From assembly GCA_948144175.1 (NCBI GenBank), contig CANXME010000244.1:372001-436000 (forward strand): a stretch of 64,000 nt of DNA. Direction: 5' to 3'. Position 1 is the stretch's first letter. Each line of letters begins with the position of its first letter. A model generated the notes under the pieces. The model did no database searches. It was not told the DNA's origin and saw nothing but the letters and a program-made list of their open reading frames with translations. The stretch comes from Closterium sp. NIES-65. Its lineage: Eukaryota; Streptophyta; Zygnematophyceae; Desmidiales; Closteriaceae. Below, one piece after another: positions 52,265 through 63,867 of this stretch. The position numbers were made by a program, and so were the translations under genes.

Positions 52265-55200
52265 CCTCAAGCGAGGAGTACGTGAAGCCGAAGCGCTGAA
52301 GGACCTGCTGCACCATGTGTGACTGAGTCAGGGTAATGGTGCGCTGTGCTCTGTCCCGGGTGATCTACAAGCCAAGGTAGCTGCGCAGTTCACCCAGGTC
52401 TGTACACGTGTGTCTCTTCTGCAGCTCCAACTTCACGTGGGCGAGTCCAGCAGTGTCAGCAGTGGCAAAGACCAAGTCGTCGACGTACACGAGGATGTAG
52501 AACGGCGGCAAAGAGGTGTCGGTGCGTAGAAACAGCGACGGGTGAGCTGTAGAAGGAGCAAACCCAAGAGCCGCAAGTGTAGTCCTCAGTGTGTCGTGCC
52601 ACTCACGAGGCGCCTTGCGGAGACCGTAGACTAGCCGCCGGAGGCTCCACTGGCTACGACGAGGAAACGACCTAGTGAAGCCAGGAGGGCGGCGCAGCCA
52701 GACCTCCTCGTGCAGGCTGCCCTGCAGGAAAGCTGTGCTCAAGTCAAGAGAGTGAAGCTCTTAGTCGCGCTGAGCGACTATGTGCAGCAGCACCCAAAGA
52801 GTGGTCATCTTCGGGTGGGAGAGAAGGTCTGAAAGTAGTCAACTCCCTGCCGCTGACTGAAGCCACGAGCGACGTACCGCGCCTTGAAGACAGGTGGAGA
52901 GCCCGGCGGCCGCTTCACCCTGAAGATCCACATGCCACTGACGATGTTCGCCCAAGGAGGGGGAACCGCGTCAACGTAGGTGCCTGTGGACTTCCAGGAA
53001 GCCATCTCTGCATCCATAGCTGCCTGCCACTGAGAGGAGTAGGGACCCTCTACGGCTTCCGCGTAAGAACGCGGAGTCGGGATGTCTAGTGCATCCGGGT
53101 CTCCCTCAGGGGCAAGCAGTACAGACGCAAGATGAGGTGAAGCAGCAGCCAGACACTGGAACTCCTCCTGCCTGTCCTCAAGGACGTCCGTGCTAAGAGC
53201 ACACTCACCCCCGACGGACAGAGGACAGACAGACGCAGACTCAGCAATAAGCCTGGCAGCGTAGTCTAGACAACAACGAGCAGCGAAGTCGACAAGCTCA
53301 GCAACTAGAGCAGACGCAGCAATGGACTCAAAGGAAGGGTCAGTGACAACAGTAGCAAGAAGCCGCGTGATCGAAGGACTAGCAGCACGAAGGGAGTCAG
53401 ACTCCGAGTCAGCAAGAGAAGGAAGAGAGTACTCTGGAGGAGACGACAAAGGGACACGCAGAGGAGCAGTGGACGGACGCAGTGCCATCTGGTGTGTGCC
53501 AGGGACCGTAGGAGGACGCGGACGCGCAGTACGACCACTAGTGCGAGCAGCACAAACAGGCGGCGCAGGACGATACGCAGGCTCACGACGCTCGGCAAGA
53601 CCTCTAGTAGGACCAGTGTAGGGAGAAGGAGCAGGTAGCGGGGAGGCGGGCTGTAACTGTGACTGCGACTGGACAGGCTGTGGACACTCTATGGGAGGAG
53701 CAGGACCAGGAGAGGGAGGGAGAGCAAGAACCTGCTCAAGGAGCAGAACGAAGTACGGCCTCGGCCGCTCAGTGCCTCCAGAACTAGCAAGGACGGCACC
53801 AGTACCCCCAGCGGCAGCACCAGCGCCAGCAGAAACTGCAACTCCAACAGGGCCAACTCTTATACCCTCAAAAGCAACAACACCAATAACACCGCCTCCA
53901 GTAGGACCGTTAGCACCAGCTGCCTCAGCAGCACCCCCAGACGCACCAGCACCAGTAGAAACAGCAGCGTCAACACCCCTAGTTGCTCCACCTCCAGCAG
54001 CACCAGCACCAACAACAGCTCCAGCAGCACCCCCAGACTCAGCAGCACGTCTCCAGCGGTGGGCCAACCACTCGCGCAACTCCTGTGGAGAGAGCGGCTC
54101 CCGCCTTGACGAAGCACCGCTAGCGGCCACACGAGCAGACCCAGCACCCCTAGGCTCCGCAACCCCAGGCTCAGCACCCCCCGGGTCAGCACCCCGAGAC
54201 TCAGCACCCCCAGGCTCAGCACCCCCAGTCGCAGCACCCCCAGACTCAGCACTCCCAGACCCAGCACCCCCAGACCCGGCACCCGCAGGCTCAGCACCTC
54301 TAGCTGCACGAGAGTCAACAACTACCTCGACAGGCTCGACTGCGTTTACCTGGGACACACCTGAAGGGGCAGGACACTGAGGAGGGAGGGGGTCTACCTG
54401 GGTAGCACCTGGCGCAAGGAAGAGCGGCGGCGGGGGGTAGGGCGCAGTGCGATAGGGGAAGAGACGGTAGTAAGGCACCGACTCGTCAAAGGTGACGTCC
54501 TGGGAGGACAGAACACGGCGCTTGGTGAAGTGGTAAAACCACCAGCCAGGCAAGTCGGGGGGGGAGCCAAGGAAGACGCAGGGAACAGCACGGGGGGACA
54601 GCTTGTCCGCAGACAAGTCGCGGACAAACGCTCGCGATCCCCAGACCCGAAACGCAGACGCATCGCCAACCTTCTCGGTCCACCGCAAAGCGGGGGAGGT
54701 CTCTGGCAAGGAGACCCGGGGCTGAAGGCTAAGCTGATGCGCGGCGTACTGAACCGCAAACGGCCACAGAAAATGGGGGGCAGCCGCATGCATCATGGAC
54801 GTACGAGCGACGTCCATGACCATGCCAATGCGGCGCTCAGCAATCCCATTTTGCTGTGGAGAGGCCGGAAGCGTGAAGGTCTGGCGGATGCCCTGTGCAC
54901 GACAGAAGGCTCCAAGAGGGGCAGAGGAAAACTCCCCGCCTCTGTCCGAGTGCAGACGCAGAACAGGAAAGTCCTAGCTGAAACTCTCTCTGAGCTGGAG
55001 ACGAGCTGCGCGGATCCAGTCGATCGACACCTCAGTGACGTCACCCTTGCTGCGCAAGGGGAAGACTGTGGTGTGACGCGAGTATTCGTCAACGACCAGT
55101 AGAAAGTACCGCTCTCTCCCCTGCCCACTGACGTGGGCTAGGCCCCACTCGTCCATGTGGAGAGTCTGCAGCGGAGCCTCTGTCGGAGGAAACTCGGAGG

Positions 55201-57380
55201 AGTGAGGGGCGGTGCGCTGTTGCCCCTCGACGCAGGGGACACAGGTAGGGCCAGGCCCCGGAAGAAGGGGAGTGAGAGACCGAGGAAGACCAGAGACAAG
55301 GACACGGGAGGCCATGCCTGGGAGACGAGGCAAGGAGGGGTGACCAAGGCGGTGGTGCCAAAGGAGAGTCTGGTGGGACAGCAGACAAAACGAGCAGAGG
55401 GCAGACTCAGGACCAGACTTGGACGCCGCAGCAAACACCTGACTCGACGCAGCTACCTGGGCAGACTTAGTAGTAGGAGAAGACTCAGCAGTAAGGGTGT
55501 ACCCGCTCGACCCTGGCCGACGAGTGAACGTGGCCAAGTGTCGGCCCGTCCGAGCACACGTGCAGTGGGTCACTCGACGACTCGCAGGAGTGAACTGGTC
55601 AACCCCTCGATCCTGTAGGTCCCCTCCACTCACCAAGTTCGTAGAGAACGAGGGGAGGTAGAGACCAGACAGGGTGCCGGAGGGGGCTGCAGGGCACGGA
55701 AGGACAGTGGAGAAGCTAGCAAGGACAGCACCCCCAGAGGGGTCAGCCAGGGAGACTACAACCGGCCGACTGAGCGGCATAAGAGTGGTGCGGTCTCGAA
55801 AGAAGGAGCGGGACGCACCCGAGTCAAGGGTGAAGGTGTGGAAGGCCTGAGCCGACGTAGTACCTGAGAGAGCAGACTCACCAGCACCTGGGGCGGCAGA
55901 CGCAATAGCACCTAGACCAGCAGCCTCACCATCACCTAGCGAAGCAGCCTCAATGCTCGGGTCATGTTGTACACACACGTAATAGGCACCCTCAACACTA
56001 TCAGCAACAGCAAACATGGCAGCAAGAATAGCATCAAAGTCAAGATCAAAGATAGCAACCCCGGCCTTAGCCAGATCTCCCCAACGAGGGATCTCTGACG
56101 CCTCAGGGAACTGGCGACGCCACGCGTCCGTCAGGTGACCAAAACAGCGCTGGGTGGAGTGCGGACCTCCGCACTGCTCACCAGTGCGGTCGCTGGTATG
56201 GAGAACGTAAGAGCAGGGACCAAAACCCCCACCGCGCTGGCGTGCAGTGTACCACTCACGAAGCTGCTAAGGGGACATGGTCACACCACTCCGCAGCTGC
56301 TGCTAGTGCTGACCACCACCGTAGCCACTCCTCGGCGCAGAGTCGCGACTCGCTCCACCACCGCCCCCTCCGCCTGCGCCGCCGCCTCCCCCGCCTCCGC
56401 CGCCTCCTCCACCTCCGCCTCCTCCACCACCTCCGCCGCCTCCGCTCACTCCGCCACCTCCACCGCCTCCACCGCCTCCACTTCTGCCGCCGCCGCCACC
56501 ACCCCCGGCACCACTCCCACCACCACCCCCACTCCCTCCACCGCCTCCACCACCACCTCCACCGCCCCCTCCACCCCCTCCAGTGCCGTTGCCCCCCTTG
56601 CCCTTGCCGGTGCGGCGTCTCCTGCTCGGGGCAGACGCAGCGCCGACCGACTCGAAACAACGAGGTCGACCGCAGCAGGAGAGGCAACAGAGGGCAAGAG
56701 GGGGGAGGGAGAACACCCCCCAAAGACGGGGGTGCGAGGGTCACCACGAGAGGCTCCTACAGCGACTATGCTCTTCTCTATCGCTAGGAGGGCCTTCTCG
56801 AGGAGGTCAATGGTGAGAGTGGTGGGGCAAACAGAGAGGAAGTGGTCCCTGACTACGCGAAGAGAGTCAGGGAGCCGGGTGACTATGTAGTAGAGGGTGA
56901 TGTAATTGGGGGGGGTGGGTTCTTGGCGCAGAACTCAGTAGGAAGCGCAGCGCGGTAGTGAGTGTCAAGAGTTTGGAGGTGCGTAATGAGGTCTGCGACA
57001 GTGGGAAAGGCAGCAAGGTCGGGGAAGAGGAACGGTAGCATGAGGCGGCTTAGTGCAGCAGTGGAAGGGGAAGAGTAGCGTGCAACTACAGCGTCGTACA
57101 AGGTCTGAGCACTCTTGTACTGGCTAAAGTGTGCACGCTCAGTGGTCGGTAAGTCGTGGCGAACAGCAAGGCGAGGACGAGCATCACGTGTGGCCCACTG
57201 TGAGCGAACAGTGGCGTCAGCATCAGCAACAGGGGCATGGGAGGCACCAGAAGTGAGGTCAAACACGGAGAGGCCGTCTGCCCTATCTCACTGCAGAAAA
57301 TGCTGTAGATCATCTACCCAGACCTCAAAGTCCACTGCCCGACCCTTAGCGTCAAAAGTGAGAACGCTAGGGGAAGCCAT
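52265..57380 (-). pseudogene. Cop8 gag-pol pseudogene without RNase H
   Basis: ATG 57380 opens MASPSVLTFDAKGRAVDF; a TGA after DLQHFLQ (near 57290) breaks it. A frame change follows the C run near 56920. The Gly-rich tract and C-X13-C-X3-H-X4-C motif lie at 56150-56600, protease LDSGASRSFFRD at 55830, and integrase at 54800-55200 with HMDEWGLAH (first Asp kept). The region after SFS carries a TAG near 54975 before the second Asp. The frame 54823-52805 encodes the end of integrase, the linker and the RT start. RT reads YVDDLVFA (near 52470) and ends near 52300 where the 3' untranslated region follows. Confidence 0.87.
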
Positions 57381-57992
57381 AACAGCAGTAGGCAGGCAGT
57401 GAGGGCAGTGAGGCAGGGCAGTGCAGTGGCAGAGACTGGGCTCTAACCAGGCAGGTGGGGCGATCGGGCTGCTCGGCGTTTCGGTTGTCGAGCGGCTCTG
57501 CTACAGGGCGGCTCGGCTGCTGGGCGGCTCGGCTGCTGGGCGGCTCGGCTGCACGGTGTTGGGCTGCTCGACTATCGGGCGGCTCGGCTGCTGGGCGGCT
57601 CGGCTGCCTGGCGGCTCGGCTGTTGGGCGGCTCGGCTGCCTGGCGACTCGGTTGCTGGGCGGCTCGGGCGGTCGGGCAGCTCAGCTGCTCGGCGTTGCGG
57701 GCGCTGGGCAGTGGGGTCGCGGATGGCGGGTGGCCGCAAGGGTGGGTGGTGCCACGGTGGCGACGGGACGGGGCCGTAGCAGGGGCCTAAGAGGGGCCGT
57801 AGCGGGGCCGGCGAGGCCGTAGCGGGGCCGACGCGGGGCCTAATTGGGGCATACGGGGCCGAAGCGAGGCCTAAGAGGGGCCGTAGCGGGGCCGACGGGG
57901 CCGTAGCAGGGCCGACGCGGGGCCTAAGTGGGGCCGACGGGGCCGAAGCGAGGCCTAAGCGGGGCCGTAGCGGGGCCGGCGGGGCCTAAGCG
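57381..57992 (-). repeat. Cop8 leader: GC-rich short-repeat array
   Basis: CGGCTCGGCTGCTGGG-type units (57490-57700) and GGGGCCGTAGCGGGGCCGA-type units (57770-57990) fill the leader (plus-strand text). It ends abruptly at GCGGGGCCCAGCTCC, where Cop9 begins. Confidence 0.8.
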
Positions 57993-60900
57993 GGGCCCAG
58001 CTCCAGCAGTACGCCTCCAGCGCCGGGCAAACCACTCGCGCAGCTCCTGCGGAGAGAGTGGCTCTCGCCGAGTCGAAGCATCCGGAGAACCTCCAGGCCC
58101 AGCACCGCCAGACGTCACACTAGCAGGTCCAGCGGCCGCTGGCTCCGCACCCCCAGGCTCAGCAGATCCAGACGTGGCGCCTCCAGGCTCAGCAGCTCTC
58201 GACGTAGCACCCCCAGGCTCAGCACCCCCAGGCGAAGGACCCCCAGGCTCAGCACCCCTAGTCTCGGCACCCCCAGGCTCAGCACCCCCAGTCTCAGCAC
58301 CCCCAGGCTCAGCACCCCCAGTCGCAGCACCCCTAGGCTCAGTACCCCCAGGCCCCGCACCCACTCGCGCAGCACCCCCAGAGTCAGCATTCCAAGGCTC
58401 AGCACCCGCAGCAGTACCAGAGTCACCAACAACCTCGACCGGCTCGACTGCGTCTACCTGGGACACACCTGAAGGGGCAGGACCTTGAGTGGGGGGGGGG
58501 TCTACCGGGGGGGGACGTGGCACAAGGAAGAGCGGAGGCGGGGGGAGGGAAGGAGTGCGGATGGGGAAGAGGCGGTAGTAGGGGACCGAATCGTCAAACA
58601 TGAGGTCCTAGGAGGACAAAACACGACGAGAGGAGGGGTGGTAGAACTGCCACCCTGGTGCGTCGGGGGGGAAGCCAAGGAAGACACAAGGAGCAGCACG
58701 AGGGACAGCTTGTCCGCAGACAAGTCGCGGGCAAACGCCCGAGAACCCCAGACACGGAACGCAGACGCATCGCCAACCTTCCCCGTCCACAGCAAAGCTG
58801 GGGAGGTCTCCGGCATGGAGACCCTGGGGTGAAGGTTGATCTGATGCGCCGCGTACCGAACCGCAAACGGCCACAGAAAATGGGGGGCAGCCGCATGCAT
58901 CATGGACGTACGAGCGACGTCCATGACCATGCCAATGCGGTGCTCAGCAATCCCATTTTGCTGCGGAGAGTCCGGAAGCGTAAAGGTCTGGCGGATGCCT
59001 CGCGCACGACAGTAGGCTCGCAGAAGGCCAGAGGAGAACTCTCCGCCTCGGTCAGAGTGCAGACGCAGAACAGGAAAGTCCGAGCCGAAGCTCCTCCTGA
59101 GCTAGAGACGAGCTGCGCGAATCCAGTCGATCAACACCTCAGTGACATCACCCTTGCTGCGCAAGGGGAAGACTGTGGTGTAACGCGAGTAGTCGTCAAC
59201 CACCAGCAGGAAGTAGCGCTCGTGACCCTGTCCACGGACGCGGGCCGGGCCCCACACGTCCATGTGAAGCGTCTGCAGCGGGGCCTCTGTCGGGGGAAAC
59301 TGAGAGGAGTGCGGGGCAGCTCGGAGCCGCCCCTCGACACAGGGGACGCAGGAAGGACCAGCCCCCAAGGAAGGGGAGGGAGGGACCGGGGAAGACCAGA
59401 GACAAGGACACGGGAAGCCATGCCTCGGAGACGAATCAGTGAGGGGTGACCAGGACGGTGGTGCCACAGGAGTGTCTCGTGAGACAGGAGGCGACACGAG
59501 CAGGGGGCAGAATCAGGACCAGACCTGGACGCTGTAGCAAACACCTGACCCAACGCAGCTACCTGGCCAGACGCATGGACAGGAGGAGACTCAGTGGTCA
59601 GGGTGTAGAGGCTCGACCCCGGCCGAGCGTTCGAGCAGTGGGTCACCCGCTGACTCGCAGGAGTCAACTGGTGAACCCCCGCATCCTGTAGGTCAGCACC
59701 ACTCACCAAGTTTGTAGAGAACGAGGGGAGGTAAACACTAGACAAGGTGCCAGAGGGGGCAGCCGGACACGGGAGGAGAGTAGAGAAGTGAGAGACGACA
59801 GGGCCCCCAGAGGGGTTTGTCAGGGAGACTGCAACCGGCCGACCAAGCAGCGTGAGGGTAGTGCGGTCTCGAAAGAAGGAGCGAGAAACCCCTCAGTCAA
59901 GTGTGAAGGTGAGGGAGGCCGAAGCCAACGCGGTACCTGAGAGAGCAGACTCACCAGCACGTGAGGACGCAGACGCACTGGCACCTAGAGCAGCAGCCTC
60001 ACTGGCACCTAGAGCAGCAGCCTCACCAGTACCTAGAGCAGCAGTCTCAATGCCCGGGTCGGGTGGGAAACACCGGAAACAGTCACCCTCATCACTAATA
60101 GTCACAGCATACATTGCAGCAAGGATAGCATCAAAGTCAAGATCATAGATGGCTACACCTGCCCTAGACAGCTCTCCCCAGCGGAGGATCTCAGTAGCCT
60201 CCGGGAACTGCTGACGCCCAGCGTCCGTCAGGCGGCCAAAGCAGTGCTGGGTGGGGTGGGCACCCCCACACTGCTCACCCGCGCGGTCGCCGGTGCGAAG
60301 GACGTAGGTGCACGGACCAAAACCCCCACCACGCTGACGCTGCGTGTACCACTCACGGAGCTGCTGAGGGGGGGGGATGTCCCGAGACCGCTGCTACTGC
60401 TGCTGCTGCTGGCGCGGACCACCACCGGAGCCGCTCCGCTGCGAAACGCCACCCCGACCAGCTCCACCTCCTCCACCCCCGCTACCACTCCCACCGCCAC
60501 CCCCACTCCCTCCGCCGCCTCCACCGCCACCTCCACCACCCTCGCTAGCTCCACCCGCGCCCTTGCCCCCCTTGCCCTTGCCAGAGTGGCGTCTCCTGCT
60601 AGGGGCAGACGCCGCACCGACGGACTCAAGACCAACGAGGTCGGCCGCAGCAGTAGAGGCGACAGAGGGCAAAAGGGGGGAAGGGGAACACCCCTCAAAG
60701 ATGGGGGTGCGAGGCTCACCACGAGAGGCTCCTACAGCGACTATGCTCTTCTCCGCTGCTAGGAGGGCCTTCTCTAGGAGCTCAACAGTGAGAGTGGTGG
60801 GACAGACTGAGAGGAAGTGGTCCCTGACTACACGAAGAGAGTCAGGGAGGCGGGTGACTATGTAATAGAGAGTGATGTACATGGTGGGGGGGTTCTTGGC

Positions 60901-61353
60901 GCAGAATTCAACAGGAAGCGCAGCGCGGTAGCGAGTGTCACTAGTGCGGAGGTGCGTAATGAGGTCAGCGACTGTGGGAAAGGCAGCAAGGTCAGGGAAG
61001 AGGTACAGTAGCATGAGGCGGCTCAGTGCAGCAGTGGAAGGGGATGAGTAGCGCGCAACTACAGCGTCGTACAAGGTCTGAGCACTCTTGTACTGGCTAA
61101 AGTGCGCGCGCTCAGTGGTAGGCAGGTGGCGACGCACAGCAAGACGTGCAGCAGCATCGCGCGTGGCCCACTGAGAGCGAACAGTGGCATCAGCATCAGC
61201 AGCAGGGGCAGGAGAGGCGCCTGAGGTGAGGTCAAAGAGAGAGAGACCGTCTGCCCTATCGCACTGTAAGAACAGCTAGAGGTCGTGGACCGAGACCTCA
61301 AAGTCAATGGCTCGACCCTTAACGTCAAAAGCGAGGACACTAGGGGTAGCCAT
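57993..61353 (-). pseudogene. Cop9 gag-protease-integrase pseudogene
   Basis: ATG 61353 opens MATPSVLAFDVKGRAIDF; TAG at 61276-61278 breaks it after VHDL. Gag is otherwise open through 61137-60394 because the C run here is short (KNPPTMYITLYY). A stop near 60394 falls before the C-X13-C-X3-H-X4-C motif (near 60290). Protease (near 59890) carries TLD-stop-GVSRSFFRD. Integrase shows HMDVWGPAR (59270), HSDRGGEF (59055) and QQNGIAEHRIG (58945) but has shifts near 59100 and 58700. The linker holds GGAEP repeats. No RT follows. Confidence 0.85.
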
Positions 61354-61639
61354 GACAATAGTAGACCAGTAGTGCAAGCAGTAGGGAAAGGGCAGTGCAG
61401 TGACAGAGGTGCTGTGCTCACCGGACAGTGCTGCACGGGCGGCTCGGCGGAAGAGCGGCTGGGCGGTACGGCGGCTCGACTGCTGGGCGGCTCGGCTGCA
61501 CGGCGGCTGGGTGGCTTGGCTGCAGGGCGACCCGGCGGCTCGGCGGCTTGGCTGCTCTACTGCTAGGCGGCTCGGTTTTGCTGCTGCAGGGCGGCGCGGC
61601 GGTCGGCGGCTCGGCTGGGTGAGGCGGCTCGGGCGGCGG

Positions 61640-62230
61640 GCGGCGCTGCAGTAGTGGAAGGCGGCGAGGCCGCATCTGAGGGCGGCGGGCTGCAGGTGAG
61701 GGCGGGGACGGGCCACAACTGAAGGCGGCGGGGCCGCAGGTGAGGGCGGCGGGGCCGCAACTGAGGGCGGCGGGGCCGCAGGTGAGGGCGGCGGGGCCGC
61801 AACTGAGGGCAGCGGGGCCACAGGTGAGGACGGCGGGGCCGCAACTGAGGGCGGCGGAGCCGCATGTGAGGGAGGCGGGGCCGCAGGTGAGGGCGGCGAC
61901 GGGGCCGCAGCTGAGGGCGGCGTCGGGGCCGCAGCTGAGGGCGGTGACGGTCCGCAGGTGAGGGCGGCGACGGGCCGCAGGTGAGGGCGGCGACGGGGCC
62001 GCAGATGAGGGCGGCGACGAGGCCGCAAGTGAGGGCGGCGATGGGCCGCAGGTGAGGGCGGCGACGGGCCGCAGGTGAGGGCGGCGACGGGGCCGCAGAT
62101 GAGTGCGGCGACGAGGCCGCAGGTGGGGGCGGCGACGGGGCCGCAGGTGAGAGCGGCGGGGCCGCAACAGAGGGCGGCAGGGCCGCAAGTGAGGGCGGCG
62201 GGGCCGCAAGGGAGGCCGCTAGGGCGGCTC
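61640..62230 (-). repeat. Cop9 leader: GC-rich short-repeat array
   Basis: Units of the type GGGCGGCGGGGCCGCA plus AGTGA- or GGTGA-type spacers (plus strand) repeat more than twenty-five times. Confidence 0.87.
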
Positions 62231-62343
62231 GACGAAGTTAGATAGGGGAGCGCGACTCGGGGAGCGCGCTCCGGGCAGGAAAAAGAAATTCGATGTGGTG
62301 GGCCCTAGGCACAGTTCCCACGACGGAACCTGCTCTATAGCAT

Positions 62344-62467
62344 GAGAAACTTAGAACGAGAATGAATGACTAAGTGAGAGTTGGGTACAAATACAACCCT
62401 AGAAAGCTGTACCCCATATGTGCTACCCCACTACAGCCTACAACAGCTATGTCATACAAATCTGACA
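62344..62467 (-). repeat. Cop9 5' LTR
   Basis: On the minus strand it runs from TGTCAGATTTGTATGAC to AGTTTCTCA (124 bp) and is followed directly by the primer site. Confidence 0.85.
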
Positions 62468-62673
62468 GAATTATGCTCTCGCCACTCTCGCACATATGCT
62501 GTTAGGGTTGTGCTTCGTGGCGGATTGTGTCCGCCGCTCATTTCTGGACACAAAAATTTGAGGGTGCAACTGGCGGTACCATTTTGATACCTGATACCAG
62601 TTACGTAAACTTTTTAGTAAAAACGCCAAAGTGTACGCACTCGACACGCCCAAATTCGCGTCGAAGAAGACAT
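62468..62673. other. Unassigned sequence right of Cop9
   Basis: I see no gene, LTR or repeat array in these 206 bases. Confidence 0.6.
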
Positions 62674-63129
62674 TCATCGTGAAGACCCATGATTCAACTG
62701 TTGGATTTCCACGTTGGCAAAGGTCAAAACAAGTCGAACGATGCGGTTTGAACTATGAGATGATGCCGTCGTTGCCACTTGTCGCTGCAAATTCGACAGG
62801 ACGACGGGCTTCACGAGGCCCGCTCGTGTTCGGTGCGGCCCTGTTCCTCTCCATTCCAGGCATTGATTGGGCAGTGCCATCGCTGGCTGTGCTTGAGCGC
62901 TGTCCCACGCTGTTGTGATGTGACGGTGTGCCGGACGAGATGACATTGGCTCATCCGATTGCGCAGGTGAACTTGCAGATGTTGGTGCTGGTGCATTCGC
63001 CGTTGATTGCTGGCGGGCGTAGTCGCGTTCCGCCGTGAGTGCCGCGATTTTGAGCGCCGAATCTTCAAGTTTGCGTACGAGCTGGTCGAGCTGCTCATGC
63101 GTCAACATCGCGATGTTGAATTCGGCCAT
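62674..63129 (-). CDS. Possible Gag N-terminus of a gypsy element (Gyp3), 151 residues
   Basis: The frame starts at ATG 63129 (MAEFNIAMLTHEQLDQLVRK), directly downstream of a 14-base C run on its strand. Residues about 8-45 have heptad spacing of Leu/Ile and suit a coiled coil; residues 45-70 are Ala/Pro/Ser-rich. No zinc knuckle or enzyme domain follows before the stop at 62674. The link to a gypsy Gag rests on context: a primer-site-like motif (63298-63315) and an LTR-like sequence lie upstream in the right order. It could also be an unrelated short host gene. Confidence 0.4.
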   Translation of the reverse strand: MAEFNIAMLTHEQLDQLVRKLEDSALKIAALTAERDYARQQSTANAPAPTSASSPAQSDEPMSSRPAHRHITTAWDSAQAQPAMALPNQCLEWRGTGPHRTRAGLVKPVVLSNLQRQVATTASSHSSNRIVRLVLTFANVEIQQLNHGSSR

Positions 63130-63297
63130 TGGGGGGGGGGGGGGTGTCGGGCAAGCTCAGCGAGAGCCTCAGTCGTGGCCGTGCATGCTTTCGAGAGAGC
63201 ACTCGAGCGGCGGTGCTTCGGCTTTGAGAGACGTTTGCCCCCTCTAAAAATTGAGATAGTGGGGAAGCGAAGGTGTGGGTGCGATCCAAGAAGAGAT

Positions 63298-63315
63298 CCT
63301 GGGCTCTCAAAACCA
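63298..63315 (-). other. Primer-binding-site-like motif of Gyp3
   Basis: The minus strand reads TGGTTTTGAGAGCCCAGG, close to the plant tRNA-Met primer site, two bases after an AACA end (LTR edge at 63318). Confidence 0.45.
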
Positions 63316-63317
63316 AG

Positions 63318-63645
63318 TGTTATCAGTGCAATTGAGCCAGCGAGCGAGAATTGCACTATCGAAGAAAAACAATACATCAAGCGAAGGCATGAGAGAAGAA
63401 TATGTAGCGAAGCTTAAGTGGTAACGGTAATGTGTGAAGACGGTAAACCCTAAACCCTAAACCCGAGGCTAGGAATTGTCGAGGCGGAGGCCCAGAGCGC
63501 GGAATACCAATCGTACCGTGAGGTTGGGTCGCGTCATGAACAGTGGCGGGAACAGTAGTCGAGGCGAGTGTCGAGAGTGGTAACGGTGCATTGTTGAGAG
63601 TTGTTGGGGGAACTGTGGTATACGCGCTGAGGAGGGACGTGAAGG
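63318..63645 (-). repeat. LTR-like sequence shared with the PPR promoter
   Basis: From 63329 it matches 17966-18276 in the same orientation. The far (5') LTR edge cannot be set: the match stops at about 63645 only because the other copy is cut by Cop3. It contains three TAAACCC units (63444-63464) that the other copy lacks. Confidence 0.6.
63444..63464 (+). repeat. Three TAAACCC units (plant telomere type or telo-box)
   Basis: Exactly three copies of the TTTAGGG-type heptamer stand inside the LTR-like sequence. Confidence 0.9.
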
Positions 63646-63844
63646 AAAAGGATTTTCCCTTACAAAAACTCGTATGGTTTGCCTCATCGCATCTCACCCA
63701 ACCGTTAGTTGTCGCACTAGAAACCGAGCATCAATTTCGCAACGTGACTGACCCCCTTTCGCTTGCTCCGCAGCAATTATGGAGCAGAGAAGAGAAAGTC
63801 GCACGCACCATGCCTGCAACGCCCATGAGCTAATCACCTCACGT

Positions 63845-63867
63845 GTAAGGATTTAAAAAATCCTTAC
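63845..63867. repeat. Hairpin-forming inverted repeat
   Basis: Perfect 10-base arms GTAAGGATTT and AAATCCTTAC enclose AAA. The rest of 63646-64000 holds no gene I can support. Confidence 0.8.

Larger units (their letters stand above)
52034..57992 (-). mobile_element. Cop8: Ty1/copia element with 3' LTR, lacking RNase H and 5' LTR
   Basis: The 3' LTR (52034-52164) is of the Cop4 family. The 3' untranslated region joins RT directly near 52262, so RNase H has been deleted. RT, integrase, protease and Gag follow to the start codon at 57380. The GC-rich leader (57381-57992) then runs straight into the integrase-RT linker of Cop9; the 5' LTR is missing. Confidence 0.88.
57993..62467 (-). mobile_element. 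Cop9: 5' half of a Ty1/copia element, fused to Cop8
   Basis: The 5' LTR (62344-62467), primer site (minus TGCTATAGAGCAGG, 62330-62343), leader (61354-62329), Gag, protease, integrase and part of the linker are present. RT, RNase H and 3' LTR are missing: the linker (WRRTAGAG) ends at 57993 in the leader of Cop8. The right flank of the LTR is GAATT, unlike the left flank of Cop8, so the two were separate insertions joined by a deletion or unequal exchange. Confidence 0.87.

Noticed and set aside
62631..62918. Plus-strand frame starting MYALDTPKFASKK, with a similar start on the minus strand at 51884
   Set aside because: The likeness covers about 20 bases only and the following residues differ; I treat it as chance or a trace too short to name.
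63444..63464. Chromosome end
   Set aside because: Only three heptamers, with ordinary sequence on both sides.
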